A stretch of DNA of 64,000 bases from Diadophis punctatus similis (taxonomy: Eukaryota; Chordata; Lepidosauria; Squamata; Dipsadidae), in NCBI GenBank assembly GCA_023053685.1, contig JALIGW010000004.1, positions 85,292,899-85,356,898 on the forward strand, written 5' to 3'. The position numbers were made by a program, and so were the translations under genes. The notes beneath the pieces are model-generated. The model searched no databases, was not told where the DNA came from, and was given only the letters and a program-made list of their open reading frames with translations. This document shows, piece after piece, positions 51,061-64,000 of this stretch (its first letter is position 1; the number at the start of each line of letters is the position of its first letter).

Positions 51061-52681
51061 GTCAAGTATGAAAGGACTTTTGTTTTAGACCATGATGCAA
51101 ATCAGCAGGGGAATACGCCTGCCCAGGAAAAGCCCATTTTCTCTACCTTGAAGGAGATTTCTGCGGTAGACAAGCCCTGCTGGAGTCTGCCACTCTGCCC
51201 AACAGAGCTAGCACTTATGACAACATGGTGTGTGGATGTGTGTTGGGACTGTACAATTTCTAAGGTGTTTTGGTGCTGAGAATTTGAGAATTGCACTCCC
51301 AGAACATTTTAAGGCAACAGGTTGGAGAGCGGGGCTTAATTAGGGATACAAACTTATCTTTTCCAGATCACAGAGTTGGACAAATGCCTTTCTCATTTAT
51401 CTTTCCAACAAATAATCTGGAGAAATCTCCATAGATAAAGAGACGAGCCACTCTTGCCCATTTTTGAGATACGTGATAAATTAGTAGCTCTCGGGATATT
51501 CTGAAATATTCGGAACTGTCAAAAGCTTTGAATTCTGAGTTCCTTGTTTCATCACCATCATAACTGTGAACGGTTGTTAAACGAGGCAGTTGCTAAGTGA
51601 GGACTACTTTAAGGTATCAAGAAAGGGCAGATTGCCAGCTACTCCCAGCTCTTGGACCTGCAGATTTGCAAAATCGATGTGCTTGTCACGTGGTAATATT
51701 CCTCGATGGTGTTGTGCCCTTTCAAGATATACAGTAGGTGAAAGATACCCTGAATGCTCCCTAGGAAAAATAGATTGCAACCTGAAGGAAATAAAAAATT
51801 TGGAGAGGAGTTTTACTTAGACAGGTTTCATCACCTTCTCCCTTGTTAGGTTGAGCTCCTGTCTGGAGAACCCCTCAGCTATGAGGCTGAGCTGTTCTCA
51901 GATCACATTTATAGAAATGAACAGGAAAACAATTCCTGTGTTTATTTTCCTGGTTGTTGTTTTTTAAAATAACCCTTCTCTTTATTTCTTTATTTTTTTT
52001 TTAGGTTCCCCCCCCTTCAATAATTTCACTTGGAGAACCTACAGATCTTTTGCGGCCTGTGTTTTTCATCAAAATGGCAATGCATTTCCTAGTCTTCCAA
52101 GAGACAGACATTATTAAATTGCAAAAAGGTTGAACATAACACACTAAAATAGGCTACCTACTTTCCTTATTTTTTTTTCCATGAGAGATTCAGGGTTTCT
52201 CTTTCTATGTAATACCACATTTTGCTTCTCATTTCAAATAGATCGTCAGGATTAGTCAAAAAAATATTTTTTTTTAGTACAAGCTTAGGTAAAATTAGAC
52301 AACATGGTTATTTCATCTATTTCTTCTTCCTCACCTTGATTGCTCAAAACCTGAAGCTTGCTTGAGATGCCAAAGTTTCTTATTTGGATTTTCTTACTCA
52401 ATATGTCTGTATTGACTGAACTTATATTCATTGTATGTGGTAGGGATAATGGATGATTTGGGAGGCAAAATTACCTGAATCGATTTAAGTAATGTCCAAG
52501 GAATCATACATACATTCAAGATATAATATGATGTCTATAGTTATTGATGAACAATGAAGACATACAAACATATTTTGCTGTATTGTTTTAATATAGTTTT
52601 GGTGCTTTCATCTCTCAGGTATCACATGTCAAGTCAAAATTTGTTTGTTGTCCAAGACTAAACAACAAAAAGAATAACAAT
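51061..52681. other. No gene; small MITE remnant
   Basis: 51550-51605 (AACTGTGAACGGTTGTTAAA, GCTAAGTGAGGACTACTTTA) is the right end of the TcMar MITE family. The remainder is AT-rich without a recognised feature. Confidence 0.45.
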
Positions 52682-53385
<704 letters not shown>

Positions 53386-55089
53386 GTATCTATCATCTAG
53401 TAAAAAAAATGTAAGAGACTTTACATCTGCAATATTTCTATCTTCACCTTCCAGTATTTGGGTTTGCTCATTTCACAGTGAAAGGATGCCCTTCTGACAT
53501 TAAGATAAGTAGCACAGAACTCAAATGTGACTCCTTTAAGTCCTGGGGATTTCAGTTTGGCTTTTGCTAGGTAGAAGCAGAAGCACATACCTTATCTCAG
53601 TTTCCTTCAAAGTACATAAAAACTCTGGCTGCGATAGGTCAAGATCCATACTTAAACTATTTTGTCGACAAAGGCTGTGATTTATATACGCGGTGTCCTT
53701 TGAACATGTTGGTCTGAATATTAAAAGAATGTAAAATGATTTCCAAATTCATAGGACTTAGTCGGAGAACAATAAATTCTACAAAAGGCAATAAAAATAC
53801 AAATAAGTTATACAAAGGAGATGCACAGAAACATCATAACTCTTATGACAAGAATCAGAAAGTCTGCTCCAGCAGTGGATGGTGATGAATTTAGAATATA
53901 TAACTTTATGGAAATAAGGCATCTGAAAGATGACTGTAGGATTGTGATTCAAATCTAAATTCAATCAGATTTTTCCAGACTGGTACCCTCAAATTGGGAT
54001 GATAACTCCATGAATTTTCTACCAACTAGTATAACTGCACACGGACAGGTTCTACCTCCCACTCATGATCCTAATGCTAGTTTAGATGATGGCCTGTAGT
54101 CTTCAGAAAGATGTTCTCTTGCCATTGTCTACTTCAGAATTGCCTTGCGAGTAAATGAGAAGGACAACAGTGTTCAGTCAACTATGGGCATCCCGTACAA
54201 GCCATGATTACATCACTGATGGCATGATGTCATCGCACAGGTGAGACTCATAAGAGTCCATCACTGACACAATGAGATCTTGATAAACATCACTTCCGTG
54301 CATCGTTGAGTCTGATGAATTATGATGAATTTATGCATTCCTGCATAAATCTACTTCAATGTATGCTGTGTTGAATCCAGTGGAGTTTAGTGGGTACTTA
54401 AATCTGAGAAAAATCAAAGCTGTTATGTCATCTGATTACAGAGAATCCGCTCAGCGTTAGAGAAGTAACTTCAGCAAATTAGCCTAAATTCAACACATTC
54501 GTACACACCAATGCACCACACGCACAAACACCAAAGGATAGTAATTATTGCATTGCACAAATGTTGCCGCTCCGTCTTCGTTCTCACTGTGCATGATGTC
54601 GCGGTTAATAGAACAAATGTTTTGCGAGTGACTAAAAGCCACACCAAATTACATCGCACGATCAGCCTGATTATTTTAACAGCTCCGCCGAGCGCAGCCT
54701 GACGATGGCTGGAACTGTGGCAGGCGTTAAAAAAAGAAATGATGAATACAACATGATGGATGGCAGATCCCACCTCCTTGCTTGTATGTTTTAATTGTTA
54801 ATGTCACAAGAGCACATCGGCCACAAGCGCTGGGCCTGGTTATAAATCACTCAAAAGGTTTTTTTTTTTCAAGCGCTGTATTGATTTTTCCCACGTCTGC
54901 ATGCTCACGTGTACACTTCTCCCGGGCGAGAAGCCAACAATAAAACTGATGCAGATAAAATACTGTGCTGTTTTGTTCAAGTTAGCAATCAAGGGAAGGT
55001 CTATTAAAAATTTGGAAGGAAACCAAGCCTAGCACCAACTTCATAACAGGCTACCTTAGTTTTAATTCTTTGGGCGATATTGGACTATA
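53386..55089. other. Repeat-free stretch, possible conserved noncoding sequence
   Basis: No exon or repeat was recognised. 54480-54960 keeps several CpGs and mixed composition in an AT-rich, repeat-laden neighbourhood, which is why I flag it as a candidate regulatory element. Confidence 0.35.
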
Positions 55090-55266
55090 CGTAATTTATT
55101 TTTTTATTTTTTTATTTTTTTATTTTTTTATTTTTTTATTTTTTTATTTTTTATTTTTTATTTTTTTATTTTTTATTTTTTATTTTTTATTTTTTATTTT
55201 TTATTTTTTATTTTTTATTTTTTATTTTTTATTTTTTATTTTTTATTTTTTATTTTTTATTTTTTA
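55090..55266. repeat. (ATTTTTT)n to (ATTTTT)n minisatellite
   Basis: About 177 bp. The left part has 7-base TTTTTTA units, then mixed, then uniform 6-base units to the right end. Confidence 0.95.
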
Positions 55267-55712
55267 AATTTATAGGATCTAAATTAGAGATTGGGTTCAG
55301 CGACAACTTGTTGTTCAGGATGCTATTACATGATCTTCTCAAAGGTAATTTGTGAAGTGCCATCAAGTCAGGCATGACTTCTGCAGATGGTTATGGTTAT
55401 AGTTATGGTTATAGGATGCTTACGTGATATCCCGTCCATCTGTGATCTTCTCCTTCGTCTCATCGCCTCAACTCACCAAGTCAGTTCTTTCTAGTTCTAG
55501 CATGTACTAGGTCATAGAATAATAGAATTATAGACCTGGATGTCTAATCTAACAAATCTAAACTTAAACAACTTTTCAAGTCTATGCTGGGACAGCTCAA
55601 ATGAAGAGAAACTGATCACCTTTCTTGGTTATACTAGTGAGTTGCCCTTCCTGCACTTTACGTTTTTCTCTCTGTCTTTCTCTAATTTGAGACATTATTC
55701 CTTGTTCTACAG

Positions 55713-55828
55713 CAGAGGTCTTCAAACTTGGCAACTTTAAGACTTGTGGACTTCAAAGCATAGCTGGCTGGAGAATTCTGGGAGTTGAAGTCCACATGTC
55801 TTAAAGTTGCCAAGTTTGGGGACCCCTG
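55713..55828. mobile_element. Non-autonomous hAT element with perfect 8-bp target duplication
   Basis: 116 bp. The ends CAGAGGTCTTCAAACTTGGC and GCCAAGTTTGGGGACCCCTG are long inverted repeats covering most of the element. TTCTACAG flanks it at 55705-55712 and 55829-55836. No coding capacity. Confidence 0.92.
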
Positions 55829-56308
55829 TTCTACAGGCTTGGATATTGGAAACCAACTCTCTTCTTTCTGAGATCCCTTCAAGGGCTATCTTCTCTCCCC
55901 TCAACTATCTTTATCTCAACTCCTTCAATTTTGGTTCGGAGAAGTAAAAAGTGGCTGAATCTCATGAAATGTCATGGATCTCTAATCTCTCCTAAGCTGA
56001 TGTGGGAACGACATCAAGGCTGTGGGCATTCTAATATGAGATCTTATGGACTTTGCCTATTGTGATTAAAAAGAAAACCTTATATTTTATTTTGGAATAT
56101 GTATCGATGCCTCTTGGAGTCCCGTATTGCTAAGCTCCAATTTTGAAAAAGGACGCAAGAGAAGGCACTGGCTATAAGCAAAGGCACAGAACAAACAATC
56201 AAGGATTTAGCTGGATCAGGGCTCTGTTAATGAAAATACCTAAAAGGACTGCCAGCTGGTATGTATTACTTTCTGCCACAGAACAGCTGTGCCTCTGTTT
56301 CAACTGGA

Positions 56309-56485
56309 GATAACAGAATAACAGAGTTGGAAAGAACCTTAGAGGTCTTCTAGACCAACCCCTGCTGGAATCCGAGACCCTATACCATTTCAGACAAGTG
56401 GCTATCCAGTCTCTTCTTAAAAGCCTCCAGTGATGGAGCACCCATAATTTCTGGAAGAAAGCTGTTCCACTGGTTGTTTTAAAGA
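56309..56485 (+). mobile_element. CR1 LINE 3' end, first part (split by SINE)
   Basis: AATAACAGAGTTGGAAAGAA, GAGGTCTTCTAGACCAACCC and CTTAAAAGCCTCCAGTGATG up to CTGTTCCACTGGTTG. It continues at 56727. Confidence 0.85.
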
Positions 56486-56489
56486 CCCG

Positions 56490-56720
56490 AGGTGGCGCAG
56501 TGGTTAGAGTGCAGCACTGCAGGCTACTTCAGCTGACTGCTAACTGCAGTTCGGCTGTTCAAATCTCACCGGCTCAAGGTTGACTCAGCCTTCCATCCTT
56601 CTGAGGTCGGTAAAATGAGGACCCAGATTGTTGGGGGCAATATGCTGTTGGGGGCTGTAAAACACTATGAAGCAGTATATAAGTCTAAGTGCTATTTCTA
56701 TTTCTATTTCTATTTTTATT
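56490..56720 (+). mobile_element. tRNA-derived squamate SINE nested in CR1
   Basis: GAGGTGGCGCAGTGGTTAGA head, GCTGTTCAAATCTCACCGGC, GTAAAATGAGGACCCAGATT, TATATAAGTCTAAGTGC, then a TATTTC tail. Confidence 0.9.
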
Positions 56721-56726
56721 TTCACT

Positions 56727-57005
56727 CTTAGGAAATTTCTCCTTAGTTCTAGGTTGCTTCTCTCCTTGACGAGTTTCCACCCATTGCTTCTTGTTCTACC
56801 CTCAGGTGCTTTGAAGAATAGTTTGACTCCTCTTCTTTGTGGCAACCCCTGAGATATTGGAAGACTGCTATCATGTCACCCCTGGTCCTTCTTTTCATTA
56901 AACTAGACATACCCAGTTCCTGCAACCGTTCTTCATATGTTTTAGCCTCCAGTCCCCTAATCATCTTTTTTGCTCTTCTCTGCACTCTTTCCAGAATCAA
57001 GCAAA
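56727..57005 (+). mobile_element. CR1 LINE 3' end, second part
   Basis: Resumes at GGAAATTTCTCCTTAGTTCT and runs through TTGTGGCAACCCCTGAGATA and CAGTTCCTGCAACCGTTCTT to CTCTTCTCTGCACTCTTTCC. Confidence 0.87.
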
Positions 57006-57600
57006 TATGCAAATCCTGGACTGAAAAAATTATTATCATTAAACTTTTACATAAAGTGAAATTTAAAGAAAACTTTGAAAGCTTTCCTCAGATCGAACAT
57101 CATCCAGAAGACAAATATCTTTTTTAAAAAACTACAACATTTCAACATAGGCACTATATTGAAGATATTAATAGAAGTGTAATATAGCTGAATTAAATAT
57201 AGCTACCACATGTTAAATTTTTAAATCTAATTCTTGCAATTAGTGCCTGAATGGTTTCAAGGATGATGATGGTATCCTTCATTCTCAGACCAGCTTCTAA
57301 ATATTAGCTGATACCATTCAAGTTTAATAAATGCTGTAATGGATTAATTCAAAATTAGACAGGATAGCCCCAAAATATAGGCATTTCTGATGAGGTTTTG
57401 TATTTGGTCATAGGAAGCTGTTTTTCTAAAGGGATGTAGAACAGTTTTCATTGAAAGAGAATTCTCTTGTCAATCTCTGCTCCTAGTGTAATTTTTTGTG
57501 TGAAATCAAAGTCACACCGACCATGGCGCTACTGCTGATTTTATGGGACCTAAAATCCCCCTTCATTACACAGAAGGCCATCAGGGTAAAATTCCTGCAC
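57006..57600. other. No feature recognised
   Basis: AT-rich sequence without exon or repeat signals visible by eye. Confidence 0.45.
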
Positions 57601-57607
57601 TGGAGGT

Positions 57608-57712
57608 TGGCCTTTGCAGTGGGGGGGGGGGGGGAGAAGGAGGAGGTGGAGGGGGAGAAAATCAATCAATAAGGCAGGCAGGCAGGAAGGCAGGCAGGAA
57701 GGAAGGAAGGCA

Positions 57713-57747
<35 letters not shown>

Positions 57748-57780
57748 AGGAAGGAAGGAAGGAAGGAAGGAAGGTAGGAA
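57608..57780. repeat. G-run, (GGCA)n and (GGAA)n microsatellite
   Basis: A run of G's near 57620-57634, then GGAGGTGGAGG, then GGCA and GGAA units. Source of Gly/Arg/Gln/Glu-rich false open frames. Confidence 0.95.
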
Positions 57781-58134
57781 GAAGAATTATGCTTGATTTT
57801 TGCAAATTGCAGAATACTGATAGGAGGAGGAGGAGGAGGAGGAGGAGGAGGGAGAGAGAGAAAAAAAAAGAAAGAAAGAAAGAAAAAGAAAGAAAGAAAG
57901 AAAGAAAGATAGAAAGAGAGAAGAATTATGCTTGATTTTTGCAAATTGCAGAATACTGATAGGAGGAGGAGAAGGGACAGAAGAAAGAAAGAAAAAAAGA
58001 AAGAAAGAAAGAAAGAAAGAAAGAAAAAGAAGAATTATGCTTGATTTTTGCAAATTGCAGAATACTGATACGAGGAGGAGGAGGAGGAGGAGGGAGAGAA
58101 AAAAGAAAGAATGAAAGAAAGAATGAAAGAATGA

Positions 58135-58186
<52 letters not shown>

Positions 58187-58258
58187 AAAGAATTATGTTT
58201 GCTTTCTGCAAATTACAGAATACAGATAGAAGGAGGATGAGGAGGAGGAGGAGGAAGA
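57781..58258. repeat. Minisatellite with internal GAGG/GAAA arrays, four units
   Basis: A 42-bp core (AATTATGCTTGATTTTTGCA then AATTGCAGAATACTGATA) occurs at about 57784, 57923, 58032 and, more diverged, 58190. Each core is followed by (AGG)n and most by (GAAA)n, with unit lengths of about 139, 109 and 158 bp. Confidence 0.9.
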
Positions 58259-59689
58259 GTATTTTTGTAAAATTAAAATTGTTTTTATCTACATAGTCCC
58301 ATATCCATAGTACTAAAGGATGTCAATGATCCTGAGGGAGAATGACATTATTAAAAAGAGAAGATTGTGGTTTTTTAACCATTAAATGTACCCCAACAAC
58401 AAAATCCTGTAAACTCTGTGGGCATTTGCGAAAGGTGGGATAAAATAACACGTTGGTTGGAGGAATGTGGCTGTCCTCTCAACTTTTCTGACCACCCTGT
58501 AGGTGCCCCCCCAATTCTATTTAGATTTAGTGAAATCACACACACCCTAACTTTAGGACAAATGACATGGCATTTTGCAATGACTTACATAGCTTTATTT
58601 TGATGATATTAGCATGCGGCTGCATAAATGATTGTTCCATGTGCTCCCATTGGAGATACATCTATGATTTCTGGTGTAGCATGAATAATTGGTCAAGTTT
58701 TGCTGAAGGTAGAGACACACTAAATATATATATATATAAAGTTGAAATGCATAACTTTTCCAATTGGAGGCAGCCACTCTTTCATACAATGAATCAGTGC
58801 AATATTAATGATATTATTGAATCCATATTTGGTGCATCGAAGGGCCAAAAGAGGCATTCCTCTTCTAAAGATTATGATTTATTCTGGAAGGATTCAAAAC
58901 ATATTTTCTAATTTCAGAACAATGAATCTGTTATCTTTCTTTTAATCTATCGTATTTACTTTGTTTTGCCACATTTGAATAATTTAGCATCTCTTAACCT
59001 TGCAGCTGTAATCATGAATAAAATAATTCCACTACGTAAATAGGTTTTGGATGTAGCTGAGCAAAGCCAGCAAGGAGTCTAGGGTTAATCTTTTTGGAGT
59101 AATGTTTTGTAACTTTACTCGTTTCTGGAACAGCTTAGCGAATTTACAAATGATCCGTGATACATATGAAACAATTATCTACCTAAAGCAAAGATTAAAA
59201 GATAAAAAAGGAAGATTTTTTTAAAACTGGAGGCAAGAAACAAGTGTTTGGAGGTGCTGAAAATTATGCGGTTCTAAATATAACGTATAAAGTTATTAGC
59301 TCTGGATGATGAAGCCGTTAATATCAATTTAATGTCTTCGTGGAATACAGACAATATGAATTCCTTAAAATTATAGCTTCTGCATTTGGAAAACAAAAAG
59401 TAATGTTAATACTAATAGCTAACTTGATAAAACCAGGCCCCATTAACTAAGCAAAAAGTGTCAGATAAACCTTTCAGAGAACATTATTCTTTATTTATCT
59501 AAAAACTCTGAAACAAGTGAGATCACTAATTACTTAGCAAACTGCAATTGCATCAAATTAATGGATAAATGTAGAGATGCTTCAACAGGGATAGAAGACC
59601 AAATATATAATGCCATAATCATTTCTTCTTCTTCTGTTCAATTGTGTCCAATTCTCAGAGTCTGCCGAGGCAAGTCAGAATAACAGGAA
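58259..59689. other. No gene seen
   Basis: AT-rich, repeat-poor. Open frames such as that starting at 58567 have no family features or codon bias that I can recognise. Confidence 0.45.
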
Positions 59690-60150
59690 AACAGAATAAC
59701 AGAGCTTAAAGGGACCTTGGAGGTCTTCTAGTCCAACCCCCTGCTTAGGCAGGAAACCCTACACCACTTCAGACAAATGGTTATCCAATCTCTTCTTTAA
59801 AACTTCCAGTGTTGGAGCATTCACAACTTCTGGAGGCAGGCTGTTCCACTGGTTAATTGTTCTGTCAGGAAATTTCTCCTTCTTCTAGGTTGCTTCTCTC
59901 CTTGTTTAGTTTCCACCCATTGCTTCTTGTTCTGCCCTCAGGTGCTTTGGAGAATAGCTTGACTCCCTCTTCTTTGTGGCAACCCCTGAGATATTGGAAC
60001 ACTGCTATCATGTCTCCCCTGGTCCTTCTTTTCATTAAACTAGACATACCCAGTTCCTGCAGCCGTTCTTCATATGTTTTAGCCTCCAGTCCCTTAATCA
60101 TCTTTGTTGCTCTTCTCTGCACTTTTTCTAGAGTCTCAACATATATTCTA
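59690..60150 (+). mobile_element. CR1 LINE 3' end, longest + copy
   Basis: From AGAATAACAGAGCTTAAAGG through TCTTTGTGGCAACCCCTGAG and CCCAGTTCCTGCAGCCGTTC to CTGCACTTTTTCTAGAGTCT. Confidence 0.9.
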
Positions 60151-60195
60151 TCTGCATAAACAGAGGGTTTCAACGCTTGTTTGGTGAACTTTATT

Positions 60196-60275
60196 TGAGG
60201 GCTGTCAGAGAGAAGAGGGGGTGAACCTATTCTCCAAATCACCCGAGGACAGGACAAGAAGCAACCAATTGTCGT
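60196..60275 (-). mobile_element. CR1 LINE fragment, inverted next to the 59690 copy
   Basis: GGGCTGTCAGAGAGAAGAGG and CACCCGAGGACAGGACAAGAA are complement of CR1. It faces the neighbouring copy and stops at AAGCAACCAATTG. Confidence 0.65.
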
Positions 60276-61195
60276 CTCACAATTGTCTCACAATAAAACT
60301 GTAAGGACAGCAACGGGGCATGGGTTTTGTGACTGAGGCAGATTGACACCTCAGCTGTTAGGTGACTGCCTGCTTACACACTTTCCTTCCAAGGGCTTGG
60401 TTAATGCATGTAAGTGAGACCATGATGAATAATCCTAGAAGTCAAATTTGATCAATTATCAAAGACCTTCATCAACAGTGATAAAAAGCTGAAAAAATGT
60501 CTACAAGCATCTACTGGACGCCATCTTTGCCCAGATAGATTTTAACCATTGGGATGTTTTTAATTCAAGAAGAATCACATTTAAAAAAAATGTAATTATC
60601 GTGTTCTATTGCAAAAGATTAATAATTAAAACTAAATGCAGTCATCTGTCTTAATTATTACATGGAAGAGTTCCAGCAATTAAAATGACTTATCTTTATA
60701 TATGAAAGTCTCAGACATTTCCATTTGCCTTATTTTTAACTTGACTTGGCACATGGCAGCAAATTATTTATTTCTGCACAAGTTATTAAAAAACCATTTG
60801 ATCAGGCAAGCCATCCAATCTAGTCAAAAGTGTGATTTGTTTTAATTCGAAAATAGGATTTGCATGTTTTTAAATTAAAACTCGTGCAGCATTTAGAACT
60901 CAAAATAATGTTCAGTGAATTCAGACTGCGCAATTGCTAGATTCTCAATTTCTCATGGCAAAATCATTGCTCTGTGATATTAAGAACGTGGATGAACATA
61001 ATCAGTTCAAGAAACAGGAATACCAAGGATTTTATACTATTAAAGTCTTACTTGCTGATGGGATCTGTTTCTGGTGAATGTAATTTGAAACAGAATTGGT
61101 CCCATGTTATATCCCAATTTCAAATGACCAAACTTATATCGTTATACAGGACATTCTGCAGGAGTATGTGTATGTCACAAAAATGTAGACGGCAT
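60276..61195. other. AT-rich, repeat-free stretch
   Basis: No exon seen. 60550-61050 has many TAATTA-type homeodomain-like motifs and no repeat hallmarks; candidate conserved noncoding sequence, by inference only. Confidence 0.35.
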
Positions 61196-61199
61196 CCAT

Positions 61200-61435
61200 C
61201 TTCTATGGAGATTCTCAGACACAGATAAACCTCCAGGTGGCCTCAACAACTGTCTCAAAGGATGCAAATGACCAGTTCTGTCTGCAAGGAGTATAAATCT
61301 TTCCATTCCCCACCATCCAGTCAGAGCTGAAGAAGCTCCTTGGATGAGAAGCGAAACATCTTCAAAGAAAAACCAGAAAGTCTTGTTGCCTCTTGAAAAA
61401 AAAAAGCACCTTTGGGACATCCATGGTCATGTTAC
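61200..61435. repeat. Foldback/Penelope-like family 1 copy with long 5' part
   Basis: Starts TATGGAGATTCTCAGACACA, has CAGTCAGAGCTGAAGAAGCT in the middle and ends AAAGCACCTTTGGGACATCC. The left side is not the mirror of the right as in other copies (ACAACTGTCTCAAAGGATGC, AGGAGTATAAATCTTTCC), so it may show the original non-palindromic element. Core at 61327-61363. Confidence 0.65.
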
Positions 61436-62099
61436 AAAGACCCACCTTATTTAAATTTACAAATTTAATTAATCCAAAATTAATTAATTAAATTAATCTT
61501 TAATTTAAAATGATTAAAATGGGGTGAGATTTCAAAGGAGCACTTGTGACTACCCACTGGATGTTTCTGGGCCTCCATGTGGATACTCCTGTTTGCACAC
61601 CCACGAGACTTTCTCAGTCCATAATATTCACAGTCTGAGAGTGTAGGTTTCAACGGTTGTTATTGAGTGTCAAAAGGTCCCCTGGGGAATTCTGTGGAAG
61701 GCCATGAATATATGTGGAAATGTTGCCTGCCACACGGCCAACTTCCTCAGAGCAGATCCGAAACCAAAGTTGGCCACAGATGTTACACCTTTTTATGCTT
61801 CCTCTAATGAGGGAATACAAAGGATGGGAGACAACCGAGCACAAAGATCACTGAAGGACCCTTGATCCAGGATGGCAGCAAGATACCAGTTGAGCACCGA
61901 GGCAACTGACGTCTTGGAGACCATCTTTTACTACCAAGGAACAACTCATCACTATGGTATTTATAAGCAATGAATAAAATACTCTGGCAATAATGGCACA
62001 CCCATTGTCTAAAAAAAAAAAGAGGGAGCTATTTAAGTAGATATCTAGAGGTGTCTGCAAGGTAGAGTAAAATAGTCAAGAGGGGGTTAGGCTGCCTGC
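61436..62099. other. No gene seen
   Basis: Short TTAATTAA-rich patch at 61450-61515; otherwise nothing recognised. Confidence 0.45.
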
Positions 62100-62105
62100 C
62101 TGCCT

Positions 62106-63060
<955 letters not shown>

Positions 63061-64000
63061 TTCTCTCTCTCTCCACTTTATTCTCCACCTCTCTCTTTTT
63101 ATCTCTCTCGCTCTCTGCTTCTCTCTCTGTGTCTCTGTGTCTTTGTCTCTCTCACATACACACAGAGATAGAAACAGACAATTAAAGCATCTTTTCCCAC
63201 AAAGGCTGCTATTAAGCTCCCAAGTTGCAATGATTTACAAGAAAATGCCAGCTTTGCTGCAATTCCATCTATATCAGAGCAAACCCAGAAATAATTGACT
63301 CAGCGCCTGAAAGCAGCGAATGGCCTGAGATCAATCAGATCCAGAACTGGCACCTGCTAAGAGTTGTGGAGAAGTGGCCTTGGAGGTAGCTACTCTGCCA
63401 CCACCCTGAATTATGGATTCAGAAGGTGAGTTTGTAATCTACAAGGCTACCTTTGTAAGCAGCAGCAGCAAAAAAGGCAATTAAGCAAAACAGAATTAGG
63501 AAAATTGGAGCTTCATGGCAACTGATCATAAATATAGAGCTGGACTAAAATAAGGATGTTCAGTGAGCCACTGATAACGGCTAATAGTCCACCGTGCCAG
63601 GCTGCTTAATGGTCTCACTCTCTGATGTCACAGAAGCCATTTTACACCACTTTGGCTCAGAAAAAAGGTCCCTTTTTCCTTTTTTGCAGCGTTTATAGAG
63701 TCATTTGCACCAAGGGAATCAGTGCAGCCCACTGAGGTGTTGTAAGGGAAGCTGAGACGGAGGCGTCTCACCATGGTCATAAAATGAGTTTCAGAGTTCA
63801 GCCAGTTTCCCGCATCCCATTTTTTTTATTCTGATGGATATGACAGGATCTGCATCTCACCTGGGCTGAAAACGCAAAGCCTGGGAAACGCATGCATCGT
63901 TGTGTTTTTGTGGCATGCATCGTTGTGTCTTACAAATGCGCCACAACCAGAGAGATAAATTAATCACGTGGTTGGTTGTGACTCTGCTACTGTATATATT
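63061..64000. other. CT-rich tail of the array, then no recognised feature
   Basis: 63061-63165 is CTCT/TGTCTC-rich. The rest shows no exon or family repeat. GCATGCATCGTTGTGT occurs twice near 63890-63930 (a 25-bp direct repeat). Confidence 0.45.

Overview
The window is vertebrate nuclear DNA, most likely from a snake. The evidence is the repeat content: CR1 LINE 3' ends with the AATAG-type tail typical of snakes, a BovB LINE fragment, tRNA-derived squamate SINEs, and very long GATA/GACA (Bkm-type) arrays. There are no bacterial-style genes, operons, RNA genes or CRISPR arrays. Almost every short open frame is intron, transposon or microsatellite. Only two real genes are present, arranged tail to tail as they are in other vertebrates: the 3' end of ELAPOR2 (KIAA1324L) on the + strand, and all coding exons of GRM3 (metabotropic glutamate receptor 3) on the - strand.

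Region by region: 1-10149 holds the last six coding exons of ELAPOR2 (831-927, 3128-3229, 5484-5610, 7250-7428, 8659-8824, 10090-10149), covering the end of its lumenal domain, the single membrane helix and the cytoplasmic tail. Its introns hold a compound minisatellite, SINEs, MITEs, foldback repeats and a BovB fragment. 10150-18841 is the 3' UTR and intergenic space, with a solo-LTR/SINE nest and several DNA-transposon MITEs. 18842-50055 is GRM3 read leftward: coding exons 50055-49594, 47630-46775, 21253-20187, 19690-19516 and 18915-18842. They give an 877-residue receptor with every glutamate-contact residue I could check intact. 50201-64000 is upstream of GRM3 coding exon 1 and is repeat-rich, with two very long CTAT (GATA) arrays.

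The most important structural point is an assembly one. 28158-36400 and 36501-44757 are nearly identical (about 8.25 kb) and sit on either side of a 100-N gap. They look like unmerged overlapping contig ends, so the true GRM3 intron is probably about 8.4 kb shorter than shown. Other points of interest: two foldback repeat families that share a hammerhead-ribozyme-like core, a near-perfect 30-bp hairpin in the large GRM3 intron, loss of the usual first GRM3 ATG (now GTG), a solo LTR inserted in one SINE and itself carrying a second SINE, and minisatellites whose units contain internal microsatellites.
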